Shown here: positions 7,480 to 17,153 of the stretch, piece by piece | Numbering within the stretch: position 1 is the first letter of the stretch | How the letters are laid out: each line of letters begins with the position of its first letter | Origin: Asticcacaulis sp. EMRT-3 | GTDB lineage: Bacteria; Pseudomonadota; Alphaproteobacteria; Caulobacterales; Caulobacteraceae | DNA: 64,000 nt | Assembly: GCF_030027245.1 (NCBI RefSeq) | Contig: NZ_JASERT010000001.1 | Coordinates: 2,791,211 to 2,855,210 of the forward strand | Reading direction: 5' to 3' | Program-made: the position numbers and the translations under genes | Notes under the pieces: generated by a model | Database searches by the model: none | The model's input: only the letters and a program-made list of their open reading frames with translations | What the model was told of the DNA's origin: nothing

Positions 7480-9198
7480 TCAGGCGGCGGTCAGTTCCGC
7501 CAGGAAGCGGCGGATATTCTCGCTCATCGCCCCTGTGCGCTCGCTGAGCTTATTGGCCGCGCCGAGCATTTCGGTCGAGGCTTTTTCGGTATCGGCAGCA
7601 GAGGCCGACAGTTGCGACACCGACGACGAGGCCATCGAGGTGCCGTCGGAGGCTTCGTTGACATTGCGGGCGATCTCATTGGTGGCGTCGCCTTGCTGAT
7701 GCACGGAATCGGCGATGGAAGAGGCGATTTCGTTCATATGCTTGATCGTTTCGCCGATGCCGCGGATGGCGCTGACGCCGTTCGAGGCCGCACTCTGAAT
7801 GTCCTTGATGCGGTCGCGGATTTCATCGGTGGCCTTGGCGGTTTGCTGGGCCAGCGACTTCACTTCCGAGGCCACGACCGCGAAGCCCTTGCCGGCCTCG
7901 CCGGCGCGCGCCGATTCGATGGTGGCGTTGAGCGCCAGCAGGTTGGTTTGCTGGGCGATGGCGTTGATCAGATCGACCACTTCGCCGATCTGGTCGGCGG
8001 CGCGGCTCAGTTCGGCCATCGAGGCATTGGTGCGGTCGGCTTCCGAAACGGCTTCGGCGGCGATTTCCACCGAACGCACGGCCTGATCACCGATGACGCC
8101 GATCGAGGCCGACAATTCGGTGGTGGCCGAGGCGACGTTCTGGACATTGTCGGCCGAATTGCGGATCGAGCCGACGGCGTCCTGCGAGCGGCGCTCGTTT
8201 TCCTGCGCGATGGTCAGAAGCGTACGGCCATTGGCGTCGAGATCGGAGGCGGCGGAGGAGAGGGCGTCGAGCATGTCCTGCGCTTCGTGGCGGAAGCGTT
8301 CGGCCAGTTCGGCCATCTGGCGGGCGCGCTCTTCGCGGGTCTTGTGGGTGGCGGCTTCCATCGCCGACAGGCGGGCCTTTTCTTCGGCGTTCGATTTGAA
8401 CACATTGAGGCTGTCGACCACGCTCTTCAACTCATCGCGGCGGCTGAGGGCCAAAATATCGACATCGAGATTGCCCTTGGCCAGTTCTTCGGTCGTCTTG
8501 GCGATGCGGTTGATGCCGGTCACTGTGACGCGCGAGAAGATGAAGGCGATGGCGCCGGAAATGCAGGCCATGATGATGGCGAAGATGGTCAGCATGGTAA
8601 CGCCAGCGGTTTGCGCGGTCTTGGCCTCGGCGGCCGATTTCTTGGCGCTGGCTACATTGGCCGTGATCAACTGGTCGCTGAGCGTCGACATCTTGGCGTA
8701 GCCGTCATCAAACTGCGACATCAAAGGCGGCACCGAGGTGAAATCGACATCCATCACCGAGCCAGCGAATTCGACGGCTTCCTTATAGGTCTTGATTTCC
8801 TTGCCGAGGTCGGCCAGCAGCTTCTTTTGCGCCGGATCCTGGGTGCTCTCGGCGTCGGTCTTGACGCGCGTGCCGATGGCACCGAGATCGTTGGCCACCT
8901 TGGTAACATCAGCCGAGGCATTGGCCGTCGGATCGGTGGCCTTCTTGGTCAGGGCGCGGAAAAGCTGGCCATTGGCTTCCTTGATCGAGGCCTTGATGTC
9001 GCCCATTTCCTGCACCTGCGGCAGAACCACATTATTGATGCGGTCGATGGTCTGTCCCTGGCCGTGCATGACCGAGATGGCACCAAATGTCAGAACCGCC
9101 ATCAGGGCGGTGGCGACGGCGGCGGGCAGCATGAATTTGATGGTGAACGACCAGTTTGAAATTTTCAAACCGCCCGAAGCGACTTTAGGTTTGGTCAT
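7480..9198 (-). CDS. Methyl-accepting chemotaxis protein
   Basis: A 572-residue transmembrane chemoreceptor. Its order is a cytoplasmic N tail, TM1 (about 20-44), a mostly helical periplasmic four-helix-bundle-type sensor domain (about 45-198), TM2 (about 199-222), HAMP (about 223-275) and a long signalling coiled coil. The highly conserved hairpin tip, [20 protein letters not shown], is at about 413-432 and is the site that contacts CheA and CheW. The C terminus ends [10 protein letters not shown] with no CheR/CheB-tethering pentapeptide. The ligand is unknown. The gene stands alone, with its own terminator and no che genes nearby. Confidence 0.95.
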   Translation of the reverse strand: MTKPKVASGGLKISNWSFTIKFMLPAAVATALMAVLTFGAISVMHGQGQTIDRINNVVLPQVQEMGDIKASIKEANGQLFRALTKKATDPTANASADVTKVANDLGAIGTRVKTDAESTQDPAQKKLLADLGKEIKTYKEAVEFAGSVMDVDFTSVPPLMSQFDDGYAKMSTLSDQLITANVASAKKSAAEAKTAQTAGVTMLTIFAIIMACISGAIAFIFSRVTVTGINRIAKTTEELAKGNLDVDILALSRRDELKSVVDSLNVFKSNAEEKARLSAMEAATHKTREERARQMAELAERFRHEAQDMLDALSSAASDLDANGRTLLTIAQENERRSQDAVGSIRNSADNVQNVASATTELSASIGVIGDQAVRSVEIAAEAVSEADRTNASMAELSRAADQIGEVVDLINAIAQQTNLLALNATIESARAGEAGKGFAVVASEVKSLAQQTAKATDEIRDRIKDIQSAASNGVSAIRGIGETIKHMNEIASSIADSVHQQGDATNEIARNVNEASDGTSMASSSVSQLSASAADTEKASTEMLGAANKLSERTGAMSENIRRFLAELTAA

Positions 9199-9401
9199 TA
9201 GAGGCCCCTGATTGACGTCATTGGTAATGGCATTTTCATTGCATTGGTTTGCCCTTTGCAGCGCGAATCAGCAGACGCGACGCAACAAGGCCAGAACCGG
9301 CTGTCGCCAAATTGTCAGATTAAGGTTGTTGAATTGCTAACGACAGGAAGGGGTTGTTGTATGACGGGCATTATGGGCGCGTCTCAGCTTGCGGGGGCAA
9401 C

Positions 9402-9456
9402 AAAAAAACGCCCCGCCAGCCTGCTTGACGGGCTGGCTGACGGGGCGGCTTTTTTG
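9402..9456. terminator. Intergenic bidirectional terminator-like hairpin
   Basis: CGCCCCGCCAGCC pairs with GGCTGGC...CGGGGCG, with an A run on the left and a T run on the right, so it can terminate in both directions. It lies 67 bp past the end of the SleB-type hydrolase gene (minus strand) and upstream of the chemoreceptor. The rest of the gap 9199-9523 shows nothing else I can name; it must hold the chemoreceptor promoter. Confidence 0.85.
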
Positions 9457-9523
9457 TTGCGGTCATCTGGCGTGAGGTATCAGGCCAGATACAGGCCAGA
9501 TACAGGGCAGACTCAATCTCGAC

Positions 9524-10774
9524 TCAAGATTGCACGTCCTGGGGAGCCGGGGCTTCGGAGGCTTTGGGCGCCGCCGGGTGGATTTTGGCGGTCTGGTTCT
9601 TGTGCGCGCCTGCCTCAGCAGGTGCTGCCGATCCGCCGTGGTGAAGCGCGGCGGCAATATCGAGCGCAGCCTGGCCCCTGATCTCAGCCGAAGCGGCCAC
9701 GGGGCGCGCCTCGGTGGCGGTCTCGCGTGACAGGGTATTCAGCAGGGCCGTCTGCGCCGCCTGATGGGCTGGCGTATTCAGTGCCGGAATGTCCGTGGAG
9801 GGATGTACATCACGGGCATCGGCGATTTGCGTAGCCCGTCCGCGGAACTGATAGAAGATGTGCGAGCCGATTTGCGCCACCTTTTGCATCGTGGCCGACC
9901 AGCTCGGATGGACATTGACCGTGTGGAAGCTGGTGGCGGTGCCGACGGCCTTCATCACATAGCCATTGAGGGCCGCGTCAGCTACGTTGCGGGCGCGTTT
10001 CCAGGCACGGCTTTTCACCGGCGCGGTCATGGCACCATTACAGACAAAGCTGAACTGGCAGGCCGTATGCTGGGCCGCGCCCTGATAGACGACGCTGCAA
10101 ATGCTCTTGGGGTAGGCGGGGTGGCGCACCCGGTTGAGAATCACCTGAGCCACGGCACGCATACCCTCAGTGCCTTCGCCGCGCGCTTCATAATAGACGG
10201 CCTGGGTCAGGCAATCGGCGTCATTCTGGTTATGCGCCTTGAGGGCGAAGGCCGAAGCGGCGCGTAAAGGTGCCGGATGATCGGCGATGATGGTGTCGGC
10301 CTGATCGGTCAGCAGGCTGGCGCGCAGAAGTTGGGCCTTGCCGGTGCGGACATAGTTCGATGTGTGCAGCGCATTGAGATTTTGCGCCAGCAGGGGATTG
10401 TCGGCCCCGGTATCGTTCAGGCGTGAGAAACGCATGGCGATATGCATGGCACCCTTATCGAAGCCCTTGCCGGAATCGAAAGCGGCGGCGCTGGCCTGAC
10501 CGGACTGGCTTAAGGCCGCCAGTTGGTTGAGGTGTCCGGCTTCGGCCCGCAGGGAGCTTTCACGCGCAAGGTGCCCGCCCAGCCAGGTTGCGCCAAACGC
10601 GGCACCAACCAGCAGACCCATGCAGCTCGCTGTCGTGATCGCGCGCAGACGGTGGCGCGCGAGGGGAGATGGAAACAAAACTATCTGTCCTATATGACGA
10701 GCGCGGTCGTTCGCGCTCCGGGAATAGCTATGCACGAAAAGCCGCGACGACTGCGCATCGCGGAAAGAAGGCAA
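9524..10774 (-). CDS. Membrane-anchored SleB-type cell wall hydrolase
   Basis: A 416-residue protein with an N-terminal cytoplasmic stretch, one membrane anchor (about 48-68, CMGLLVGAAFGATWLGG) and a periplasmic region. The SleB/Hydrolase_2 domain (about 185-310) begins DCLTQAVYYEARGEG, where the Glu is the likely catalytic acid, and continues VAQVILNRVRHPAYPKSIC and TACQFSFVC. This family cleaves peptidoglycan glycan strands (lytic transglycosylase-like in spore formers). Here, in a Gram-negative non-spore former, a role in wall remodelling is inferred. The C-terminal 100 residues are Ala/Pro-rich and low in complexity. The start is the first ATG of the frame and could be further in. Confidence 0.88.
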   Translation of the reverse strand: MPSFRDAQSSRLFVHSYSRSANDRARHIGQIVLFPSPLARHRLRAITTASCMGLLVGAAFGATWLGGHLARESSLRAEAGHLNQLAALSQSGQASAAAFDSGKGFDKGAMHIAMRFSRLNDTGADNPLLAQNLNALHTSNYVRTGKAQLLRASLLTDQADTIIADHPAPLRAASAFALKAHNQNDADCLTQAVYYEARGEGTEGMRAVAQVILNRVRHPAYPKSICSVVYQGAAQHTACQFSFVCNGAMTAPVKSRAWKRARNVADAALNGYVMKAVGTATSFHTVNVHPSWSATMQKVAQIGSHIFYQFRGRATQIADARDVHPSTDIPALNTPAHQAAQTALLNTLSRETATEARPVAASAEIRGQAALDIAAALHHGGSAAPAEAGAHKNQTAKIHPAAPKASEAPAPQDVQS

Positions 10775-11271
10775 TGGCCCGGCGGGGAGATAGGGCCCGC
10801 TGGACAGGCGCTGTTTAGCCGCGAATTGTGGCGGAAATGTGTTGGGCAGGGGTTAATACTGCGTCAGCCTGAGGTCTTGCCGGTTCAGTCCCCGTCATAA
10901 GCAAGCAAAACCCTTGTGGGCGGCCTAGCATAAAATCTTTTTATTGACATGACTTTCAAAGTATTCAGCATGTAAGCTATACATATCATCTTTGATCTAT
11001 TATTTACGACTTCTTTATAGCGTTTTGACTGCCAAGATAAGCTGTGATTTAACGCTCTGTTAAATCGAACAGGTAAAGACGAAACGTGCACCGTTTTCGC
11101 CGCACCCGTTTTTATGGCTTTTTAAGCGGCTGGAATCGCAATGGAAATTCACGGCAAAACCGCCGCCCGCTGACAAGTTTTGGTGATCGTCAGGCGCAGA
11201 ATGGGCGCTGCGGCGCGCGGAAAACAAAATTTATCTCCCCCTTTCATTTTTCGCCTCCCCGCCTATGTTGT
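10775..11271. other. Intergenic region between the cell wall hydrolase and uvrB
   Basis: A gap of about 500 bp between divergent genes. It is relatively AT-rich from 10925 to 11060 and holds a TTGACA hexamer at 10944-10949 without a convincing -10 partner. A 68-codon minus-strand frame across it has no coding character that I can see. Promoters for both flanking genes are presumed here. The LexA box at its right edge is listed separately. Confidence 0.4.
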
Positions 11272-11286
11272 GTTCATGACCCGTTC
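11272..11286 (+). promoter_or_regulatory. LexA (SOS) box overlapping the uvrB start codon
   Basis: GTTC at 11272-11275, seven bases, GTTC at 11283-11286. This is an exact match to the alphaproteobacterial LexA box (GTTC-N7-GTTC direct repeat). The ATG of uvrB lies inside the spacer, so LexA bound here would block transcription start or early elongation. A second exact box sits at the ruvC start. Confidence 0.6.
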
Positions 11287-13438
11287 TGCTGACATTCCCG
11301 GCGTTTCCGACAATTCAGGCGCCTTCGTGGCCGATTTCACGGTCGATTCGCCGGCCTTGTGGGTGCCGCACCGGCCCAAGCGACCGGAAAAGTCCGAAGG
11401 CGGCCGCCGCTTCCGCCTCGCCGCGCCCTATGAACCGGCCGGCGACCAGCCGACGGCCATTGCCGACCTGCTGGCCGGGATCGAAGCGCGCGAACACGAT
11501 CAGGTGCTGCTCGGCGTCACCGGTTCGGGCAAGACCTTCACGATGGCCAAGATCATCGAGCAGACCCAGCGCCCGGCCCTGATCCTGGCGCATAACAAGA
11601 CCCTGGCCGCCCAGCTCTATTCCGAGTTCAAGGCCTTTTTTCCCGACAATGCGGTCGAATATTTCGTCTCCTATTACGACTATTACCAGCCCGAAGCCTA
11701 TGTGCCGCGCACCGACACCTTCATCGAGAAGGATTCTTCGATCAATGAGCAGATCGACCGGATGCGCCATTCGGCGACGCGCGCCGTGCTGGAACGTGAC
11801 GATGTGATCATCGTTGCCTCGGTATCGTGCATCTACGGCATCGGCTCGGTTGAAACCTATACGGCCATGACCTTCGAGCTGAAGGTGGGCCAGACGATCG
11901 ATGAGGGCCAGTTGCGCGCCGATCTGGTGGCCCTGCAATATAAGCGTAATGATCAGGCCTTTGAGCGCGGCACCTTTCGGCGGCGCGGCGATGTCATCGA
12001 AATCTTCCCGGCCCACTATGAAGACCGCGCCTGGCGCATCCATATGTTCGGCGACGAGATCGAGGCCATTCAGGAATTTGATCCGCTGACCGGCAAGAAG
12101 ACCGCCGATTTGCAGGATCTGAAAGTCTATGCCGCCAGCCACTATGTGACGCCGCGCCCGACGCTCAATCAGGCGGTCAGCCGCATCAAGGTCGAGCTGA
12201 AACAGAGATTAGCCCAGCTTCACGCCGAGGGGAAACTTTTGGAGGCGCAGAGGCTGGACCAGCGCACCACCTTCGATCTGGAAATGATGGAGGCCACCGG
12301 CGCCTGCGCTGGCATCGAGAACTACTCGCGCTATCTGACCGGGCGCGGGCCGGGCGAGCCGCCGCCGACCTTTTTTGAATATCTGCCGGAAAACGCCCTC
12401 CTGTTCGTCGATGAAAGCCATGTCTCGGTGTCGCAGATCGGCGGCATGTATCGCGGCGACTTTGCGCGCAAATCGGTGCTGGCCGAATATGGCTTCCGCC
12501 TGCCGTCATGCCTCGATAACCGCCCGCTCAAATTCGAGGAATGGGACGCCATGCGCCCGCAATCCATCTATGTGTCGGCCACGCCCGGCAAGTGGGAGAT
12601 GGAACGCACCCAGGGCGTCTTTGCCGAACAGGTGATCCGCCCCACCGGCCTGATCGATCCGCCGGTTGAGATCCGCCCGGTGCACAAGGACGGCTTCAGC
12701 CAGGTCGATGATGTCATCGCCGAGGTGCGCCAGGTGGCGAAGATGGGCTATCGCTCGCTCGTCACCGTGCTGACCAAGAAGATGGCCGAGAACCTGACCG
12801 ACTATATGCACGAGCAGGGGGTGCGGGTACGTTATATGCACTCCGACATCGATACGCTGGAGCGCATCGAGATCATCCGCGACCTGCGGCTGGGCGCTTT
12901 CGACGTGCTGATCGGCATCAATCTGCTGCGCGAAGGCCTCGATATTCCCGAATGCGCCTTCGTGGCCATACTCGACGCCGACAAGGAAGGCTTCCTGCGT
13001 TCGGAAACCTCGCTGATCCAGACCATCGGCCGCGCCGCGCGTAATGTCGATGGCCGGGTCATCCTCTATGCCGACCGTATGACCGGTTCGATGGAGCGCG
13101 CCCTGGCCGAAACGGGCCGCCGCCGCGACAAGCAGATGGCCTATAATGCCGAACACGGCATCACGCCGGAATCGGTCAAGCGCGGCATCAGCGACATTCT
13201 CGACAGTCCGTACGAAAAGGGCGACCGGGTGCAGGTGCCGATGGGTGTGGCCGAAAAAGACGCCAGGCCCTTCCTCGGCTCCAATTTCCAGACGACGCTC
13301 AAGGACTTGCAGGCGCGGATGCGTGAGGCCGCCAGCAATCTCGAATTTGAAGAAGCGGCGCGCCTGCGTGACGAGGTCAAACGGCTGAAAACGCTCGATC
13401 TCGAATTCGCCCGTGACATGCTCGATTCACAAACCTGA
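11276..13438 (+). CDS. uvrB: Excinuclease ABC subunit B
   Basis: A 720-residue damage-verification helicase of nucleotide excision repair. It is loaded by UvrA, opens the DNA at the lesion and recruits UvrC. Walker A is [10 protein letters not shown]; the beta-hairpin region [12 protein letters not shown] inserts between the strands. [17 protein letters not shown], the helicase motifs [19 protein letters not shown], and a C-terminal UVR motif ([17 protein letters not shown]) that binds UvrC complete the family order. The frame extends upstream to a TTG at 11180, but the ATG at 11276, inside a LexA box, gives a normal N terminus. SOS control is therefore likely. Confidence 0.95.
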   Translation: MTRSADIPGVSDNSGAFVADFTVDSPALWVPHRPKRPEKSEGGRRFRLAAPYEPAGDQPTAIADLLAGIEAREHDQVLLGVTGSGKTFTMAKIIEQTQRPALILAHNKTLAAQLYSEFKAFFPDNAVEYFVSYYDYYQPEAYVPRTDTFIEKDSSINEQIDRMRHSATRAVLERDDVIIVASVSCIYGIGSVETYTAMTFELKVGQTIDEGQLRADLVALQYKRNDQAFERGTFRRRGDVIEIFPAHYEDRAWRIHMFGDEIEAIQEFDPLTGKKTADLQDLKVYAASHYVTPRPTLNQAVSRIKVELKQRLAQLHAEGKLLEAQRLDQRTTFDLEMMEATGACAGIENYSRYLTGRGPGEPPPTFFEYLPENALLFVDESHVSVSQIGGMYRGDFARKSVLAEYGFRLPSCLDNRPLKFEEWDAMRPQSIYVSATPGKWEMERTQGVFAEQVIRPTGLIDPPVEIRPVHKDGFSQVDDVIAEVRQVAKMGYRSLVTVLTKKMAENLTDYMHEQGVRVRYMHSDIDTLERIEIIRDLRLGAFDVLIGINLLREGLDIPECAFVAILDADKEGFLRSETSLIQTIGRAARNVDGRVILYADRMTGSMERALAETGRRRDKQMAYNAEHGITPESVKRGISDILDSPYEKGDRVQVPMGVAEKDARPFLGSNFQTTLKDLQARMREAASNLEFEEAARLRDEVKRLKTLDLEFARDMLDSQT

Positions 13439-13698
13439 CCGGGCAGAAACGCTTATCAGGCGAAAAGTGTTATATCGGTCACACACTTGTGGGCAAAAGA
13501 GGGTATCTTGACGCAATCCCGCCACATTCCCACTGGATTTTTATCAAAAAACACGACACCCTATAGGTGCTATATGGCGCTTGCCAATGGATTGGCGAGT
13601 CTGAATAGGCTTATTTAACGCTTGTTAACCGAACGCGAGGACAATTTCCACGATAGTGGGTGTTGCGCGTGTGCACTTGGCAAACTGGGGTGTTGAAG

Positions 13699-14082
13699 AT
13701 GCGTAGGACAAGGCTGAATGTGGTGCCGCCGTCGACCAAGAAGGTCGCGCTCGGGCAGGTGATCGGTGGCGACAAGGTGATGAGCCTGCCCACCCAGGTC
13801 GCTCATCAGCCGTCTTATGAAGACGCCGCGCCGCTCGTCGCCTCGCCCGTGCGCGAAAGCCGTACCCAGCGTGTGCGCCGTTTGCAGGAAGAAGCCCGTG
13901 CCTTGGCGCGCGAACAGATCACCGAGTTTGAAGTTCTGCTCGACGCCACCGCCAATATGGCGCTGGAAATCGCCGATGGTGGCGAGGTCTATTCGATTGG
14001 CGCGCGTGAAATCTGCCGCCGTCTGGCCGAAGAATTGCCGCGCACCCTGCAAACCCTGCAAATTATTTCCAAAAAGACCTGA
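13699..14082 (+). CDS. Conserved-looking helical protein of unknown function
   Basis: A 127-residue protein. The N-terminal 50 residues look disordered (MRRTRLNVVPPSTKKVALGQ). From about residue 60 a long helix or coiled coil runs through RTQRVRRLQEEARALAREQI, followed by a second helical part (LLDATANMALEIADGG, ICRRLAEELPRTLQTLQII). No signal peptide or membrane segment. The ATG at 13699 has a weak purine-rich stretch before it; a longer frame from 13660 uses a non-ATG start. I do not recognise the family. The 260-bp gap between uvrB and this gene contains a GTTAACC half-site that could bind CtrA, but the spacing of its partner TTAA is six rather than seven. Confidence 0.65.
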   Translation: MRRTRLNVVPPSTKKVALGQVIGGDKVMSLPTQVAHQPSYEDAAPLVASPVRESRTQRVRRLQEEARALAREQITEFEVLLDATANMALEIADGGEVYSIGAREICRRLAEELPRTLQTLQIISKKT

Positions 14083-14240
14083 ACCGCGCGTTTGTGACCG
14101 GAACATCCTGAAAAGCCGATATTAACATCATAAGGCTGGACATAGGATAGTTTTGCCTTAGCCTGCCTTCCAAAATCCGCTGATCGTCTTGACGGGTACG
14201 GCCCGGCAAGGCTTTGGTAGCTGGAGCGGGAAGGGACGGC

Positions 14241-14864
14241 ATGTCTGCTATAGCTTACCGATGGGGCATTGCGTGGCTGCTGGTCTGCGCGTCTGGCCTG
14301 TCGGGCTGCCACAAGGCGCCCGAAGCCCCGCCGCCTGCCGTGGTGGCGCCGCCGCCACCGCCACCGCTGAAACCCCTGCCGCCGCACCAGCCCGGCCTGT
14401 GGGAAACCACCCTGACCGAAACGGGCAGCGCCGACCCGCCGCAAAAGCTGCAAATCTGCATCGATGTCCGCACCGACAGGCATCTGGGCGTGCTGGGCAA
14501 TGATCTGTCGGGCGATAGCTGTTCGCAGAAGGGCTACAGGCCGCAGGGCGACGGGAGCCTTGGCTTTCTGGCCGAATGCAGCGCTGCGCCGGGCGTGGTG
14601 ACCGAATATTCGGGTTCGATCGACGGTGACTATACGAAAGACTATACGATGAAGGTGCGCCTGCAAACGACGGGCCCCAACCTTAATCGTGTCGCCAATT
14701 ATGATATTGTCTCGCGCCGTATCGGGCCTTGCGCTGCGGATCAGAAGCCCGGTGACCTGATCAGCGACGGCGTCAAGGTCAATCTGTTCGATATTGCCGG
14801 CATGGGATCGGGCGGCAAGGCGTCATCATCGGCTGCCACGCAGGCCTCGGAGGACGGGGATTAG
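14241..14864 (+). CDS. Lipoprotein, DUF3617-like
   Basis: A 207-residue protein. The signal peptide (YRWGIAWLLVCASG) ends in the lipobox LSGC, so it is probably lipidated at Cys and attached to a membrane facing the periplasm. A Pro-rich tether (EAPPPAVVAPPPPPP) leads to a domain beginning PGLWETTLTETG and containing four Cys (QICID, DSCSQKGY, AECSA, IGPCAAD). The xPGxWExTxx opening and paired Cys are typical of DUF3617 proteins, whose function is unknown. The ATG at 14241 has GGGAAGGGA before it. The gene end overlaps the convergent DUF4870-like gene by four bases. Confidence 0.8.
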   Translation: MSAIAYRWGIAWLLVCASGLSGCHKAPEAPPPAVVAPPPPPPLKPLPPHQPGLWETTLTETGSADPPQKLQICIDVRTDRHLGVLGNDLSGDSCSQKGYRPQGDGSLGFLAECSAAPGVVTEYSGSIDGDYTKDYTMKVRLQTTGPNLNRVANYDIVSRRIGPCAADQKPGDLISDGVKVNLFDIAGMGSGGKASSSAATQASEDGD

Positions 14865-15271
14865 ACCAGCCAGGCCTTCGGATTGGGGATCGGCCGGCCA
14901 TAGAGCAGGTGATTGAAACCCATAATGGCGCGCCCCACCGTATAGCCCAGACAGACCAGAACCAGACCCATCATGACATAGCCGACCGTCGGGTTGGCGA
15001 CATGGTGCTTTTGCACGAAGGTGTAGATGACGGCGCTTAGGATCACTGGCACGATGCTGAACCAGAAGGTGCGGATCTGGAACTGGTAATGGGTTTTGAG
15101 CCAGTCGGCGGCCTTTTCCTCGGCGACATTGGCGATCAGCAGGGCCAGGACGCCGGTGAGGCCGAAGGTCAGGACGATAAAGAACAGCAGCAGATAGTTC
15201 AGAAAGGCGGCCTGACGCGGATCGCGGGCGAAGGCTTTGAAGCTGTCGAAAAAACCTGTCTTGGCGGTCAT
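14861..15271 (-). CDS. Small membrane protein, DUF4870-like
   Basis: A 136-residue inner-membrane protein with three hydrophobic segments (about 24-48, 70-90 and 97-116), the layout of DUF4870/Tic20-like proteins. KAADWLKTHYQFQIRTFW, between segments one and two, is the most typical part, as in members of this group that carry a WxxxHYxFQxRTFW-like stretch. The function is unknown. It is convergent with the DUF3617-like lipoprotein and stands upstream of no other gene in its direction. Confidence 0.75.
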   Translation of the reverse strand: MTAKTGFFDSFKAFARDPRQAAFLNYLLLFFIVLTFGLTGVLALLIANVAEEKAADWLKTHYQFQIRTFWFSIVPVILSAVIYTFVQKHHVANPTVGYVMMGLVLVCLGYTVGRAIMGFNHLLYGRPIPNPKAWLV

Positions 15272-15348
15272 GGCTGATTTCCGGTGGCTGGACTTTGGGG
15301 CAGCCTAGTACGGGCGCGCCATGCTGCATAGCAAAAAAAATATCGAGC

Positions 15349-15417
15349 TCAGGCTTCGGGCACCAGGGCGATCAGGTCGGTGACGCCGATGTCGAGATGC
15401 GCCTTGAAAGACAGCAT
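15349..15417 (-). CDS. Possible 22-residue peptide coupled to folB
   Basis: Directly after the folB stop an ATG opens MLSFKAHLDIGVTDLIALVP, 22 codons in all, ending TGA. The ATG is only a few bases past the folB stop, so translational coupling is possible. No family is recognisable. It may be a chance frame or the remnant of a longer gene. Confidence 0.2.
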   Translation of the reverse strand: MLSFKAHLDIGVTDLIALVPEA

Positions 15418-15420
15418 GGC

Positions 15421-15774
15421 TCACTCCCGTACATAAACAACGCATACCCCGGCCTGATCGGCATCCGACAGGGCTTCGGGCTTGGCGATGGAGATTTCGA
15501 CGCGCTGCACATGCGGCAGGGCCAGCAATGCGCCCGCCATATCCTCAGCCAGGGTTTCGACCAGCTTGATATGGCCGCGCGCGATGAAATCACGGGCGAT
15601 TTCACCGACCTTTTCGTAATTGAGTGTGTCTTTCAGGCCGCCGATGGCGTGCAGGCTGAGATCGAAGACGGCGTCGATGACCAGCGGCTGCTGGCGGCCG
15701 TGTTCGTGATCATAAATGCCGATGGCGGCCATGACCTTCAGCCCTCTGACGAAGACGCGGCGCGTGGTGATCAT
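15421..15774 (-). CDS. folB: Dihydroneopterin aldolase
   Basis: A 117-residue T-fold enzyme that converts 7,8-dihydroneopterin to 6-hydroxymethyl-dihydropterin and glycolaldehyde in folate synthesis. The RGLKVMAAIGIYDHE opening, YEKVGEIARDFI and the LVETLAEDMAGALL helix with its conserved Glu are family marks. The start is placed at the ATG at 15774, where ATGA overlaps the stop of the upstream queD-like gene, a typical coupled operon junction. The frame itself opens four codons earlier. The two genes form a pterin operon. Confidence 0.88.
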   Translation of the reverse strand: MITTRRVFVRGLKVMAAIGIYDHEHGRQQPLVIDAVFDLSLHAIGGLKDTLNYEKVGEIARDFIARGHIKLVETLAEDMAGALLALPHVQRVEISIAKPEALSDADQAGVCVVYVRE

Positions 15775-16316
15775 AAGGTTTCCCACGCTTCGGGCGGCAA
15801 CAGGTCATTGAGGCTCATATCGGCGCGGTGGCACCAGTCGCCAAGCCGGATCGGGCAGGCTTTGATGTCGGCGGGGCTTAAGATGACGCTGTTGGTCGGG
15901 GTTTCCTCGATCTCGAAACGCACGCATTCGAAATCGGGCATGTGGGCGGCCAGAATGGCGTTTAGCTTCATGTAAAGCGCGGTGGCCACGGCCTCGGTAG
16001 TCGGGTCGCCGGTGATGACCAGCAGGCGCGGCAAAAGATCGGGTTCGTGATCGCGGAAATAGCCGATCATCGGATCATCGTGGCCAAGCTGGAAGGCGTG
16101 GTCGAGGCTGTCGTCGATAAAGCGGTGCCAGTGCGCTTTCAGGCGCGCGAAGCTTTCCGCATAGTTGGCGGCGCCCCAGTCGCACGCCTTGCCCGGCCGG
16201 GCTTGCAGATCAATGCAGACAAATTCGTTATGGCCATGCGGCGTCGCGCACTTCGAGGAGCGGTCGAAGCGCAGGCGGTGGGCCATCGAAAAGCGGCGTT
16301 TGAACTGGATCAGCAT
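15771..16316 (-). CDS. queD: 6-pyruvoyl-tetrahydropterin synthase / QueD family protein
   Basis: A 181-residue T-fold protein. Zinc-binding histidines are visible in SMAHRL (His13) and TPHGHN (His27, His29). Cys23 in KCATPHGHN fits the catalytic Cys, DHAF the catalytic His, and EETPTNSV holds the pterin-anchoring Glu. QueD makes 6-carboxy-tetrahydropterin for queuosine. At 181 residues it is longer than QueD of E. coli (about 120) and has an extra C-terminal segment, so a divergent PTPS/QueD paralogue with another pterin role is possible. It overlaps folB by ATGA, and no queC, queE or queF is nearby. Confidence 0.8.
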   Translation of the reverse strand: MLIQFKRRFSMAHRLRFDRSSKCATPHGHNEFVCIDLQARPGKACDWGAANYAESFARLKAHWHRFIDDSLDHAFQLGHDDPMIGYFRDHEPDLLPRLLVITGDPTTEAVATALYMKLNAILAAHMPDFECVRFEIEETPTNSVILSPADIKACPIRLGDWCHRADMSLNDLLPPEAWETL

Positions 16317-16422
16317 GGTTGAAAACCTTTGTGGGCCTTCAACAGCAAAGCGTCGTCAAAGTCAATGTTGGAGGGCAGGCGGGTAGCATTGGAGGCGTGA
16401 CTATATTCTAAAACCCCAAATG

Positions 16423-16492
16423 CCTTCCCCTCTCCCCTCGATGAGGGGAGAGGACGGGAGCCAAGCGTAGCGAAGGCGACCGGGTGAGGGGC
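16423..16492. repeat. GC-rich palindromic element (CTCTCCCC type)
   Basis: CCTCTCCCC-TCGATGA-GGGGAGAGG forms a hairpin, followed by GCGTAGCGAAGGCGA and GTGAGGGGC. The same parts in the same order recur at 29748-29913. It is non-coding and lies in the gap between queD and the next gene (16317-16561), which otherwise shows nothing. Confidence 0.75.
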
Positions 16493-16561
16493 ATTTATGT
16501 CATGCCGACCAGCCCTCATCCGGCAAAGGTCATCCTGCTAGAAGAACGCCGCGATACACTA

Positions 16562-17128
16562 TCAGGGCGGCGATGTTGACGCGGGTTTCACCGCGCACCT
16601 TGGCAAGTCCAGATCGACCCGCGCCGCCTCGATGCGGTCAGTATAATCAACATAGCGCACATTGGGCGTCGTCTGAGCCGTCAGGGCGGAGGCATCCCGT
16701 GCGGGTGTCTCAGGTGTGGACGTGTCTTCAGGCGCGGGCTTTGGGGCAGGCTTGGCGGCCTCGGTTTTGGCGCGGGCGGCTTCCCACCACGGCCCCAGTT
16801 GGCGGCGGCGTTTATCGCCCCATTCCAGCATATTGGCCAATTCGACGCGCGCCTTGATGGCGTCGCCCTCATGGCGGGCGCGCTCGGCGGCGAGTTTACG
16901 CGGATCGGGCGCGTGGGCTTCGGCGCGGTCGCAGCGGCTATAGAGGCGCTCGATGACGGCGGCCACGCGCACACCGCGCTCGACGCCCGGCATGTCTTCG
17001 GGATCGTCCATGGCGGTGATCTTGAGCAGCATCCGGTCGGCAAAGGCGCGCAACATTTCACGCCGCGTTTCCGGGGTCAGTGTCGCCTGCACTGTGCGGT
17101 CATCCAAAGCCATCGCCATAGGATGCAC
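16562..17128 (-). CDS. Hypothetical charged protein
   Basis: A 188-residue soluble protein. The first 110 residues are predicted mostly helical and rich in Arg, Glu and Ala (TPETRREMLRAFADRMLL, RKLAAERARHEGDAIKARVE). They lead to LGPWWEAARAKTEAAKP, then a Pro/Thr-rich low-complexity linker and a short C-terminal tail with YVDYTDRIEAARVDLDLP. I do not recognise a family. Alternative ATGs lie at 17119 and 17113. It is immediately downstream of the toxin-antitoxin pair on the same strand but has no evident link to it. Confidence 0.6.
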   Translation of the reverse strand: MHPMAMALDDRTVQATLTPETRREMLRAFADRMLLKITAMDDPEDMPGVERGVRVAAVIERLYSRCDRAEAHAPDPRKLAAERARHEGDAIKARVELANMLEWGDKRRRQLGPWWEAARAKTEAAKPAPKPAPEDTSTPETPARDASALTAQTTPNVRYVDYTDRIEAARVDLDLPRCAVKPASTSPP

Positions 17129-17153
17129 CGGGAAAGTGGGGAGGAGGATAGAA

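Noticed and set aside
7612..9159. 515-codon plus-strand frame opposite the chemoreceptor
   Set aside because: It is a Gly/Arg/Asp-rich shadow typical of GC-rich genes; the minus strand carries the conserved chemoreceptor signalling tip.
10885..11091. 68-codon minus-strand frame between the wall hydrolase and uvrB
   Set aside because: It lies in AT-rich promoter DNA with no ribosome site and an unremarkable translation.
13615..13630. CtrA-like site TTAA-N6-TTAA before the gene at 13699
   Set aside because: The spacer is six bases where the CtrA consensus needs seven; only the GTTAACC half-site is good.
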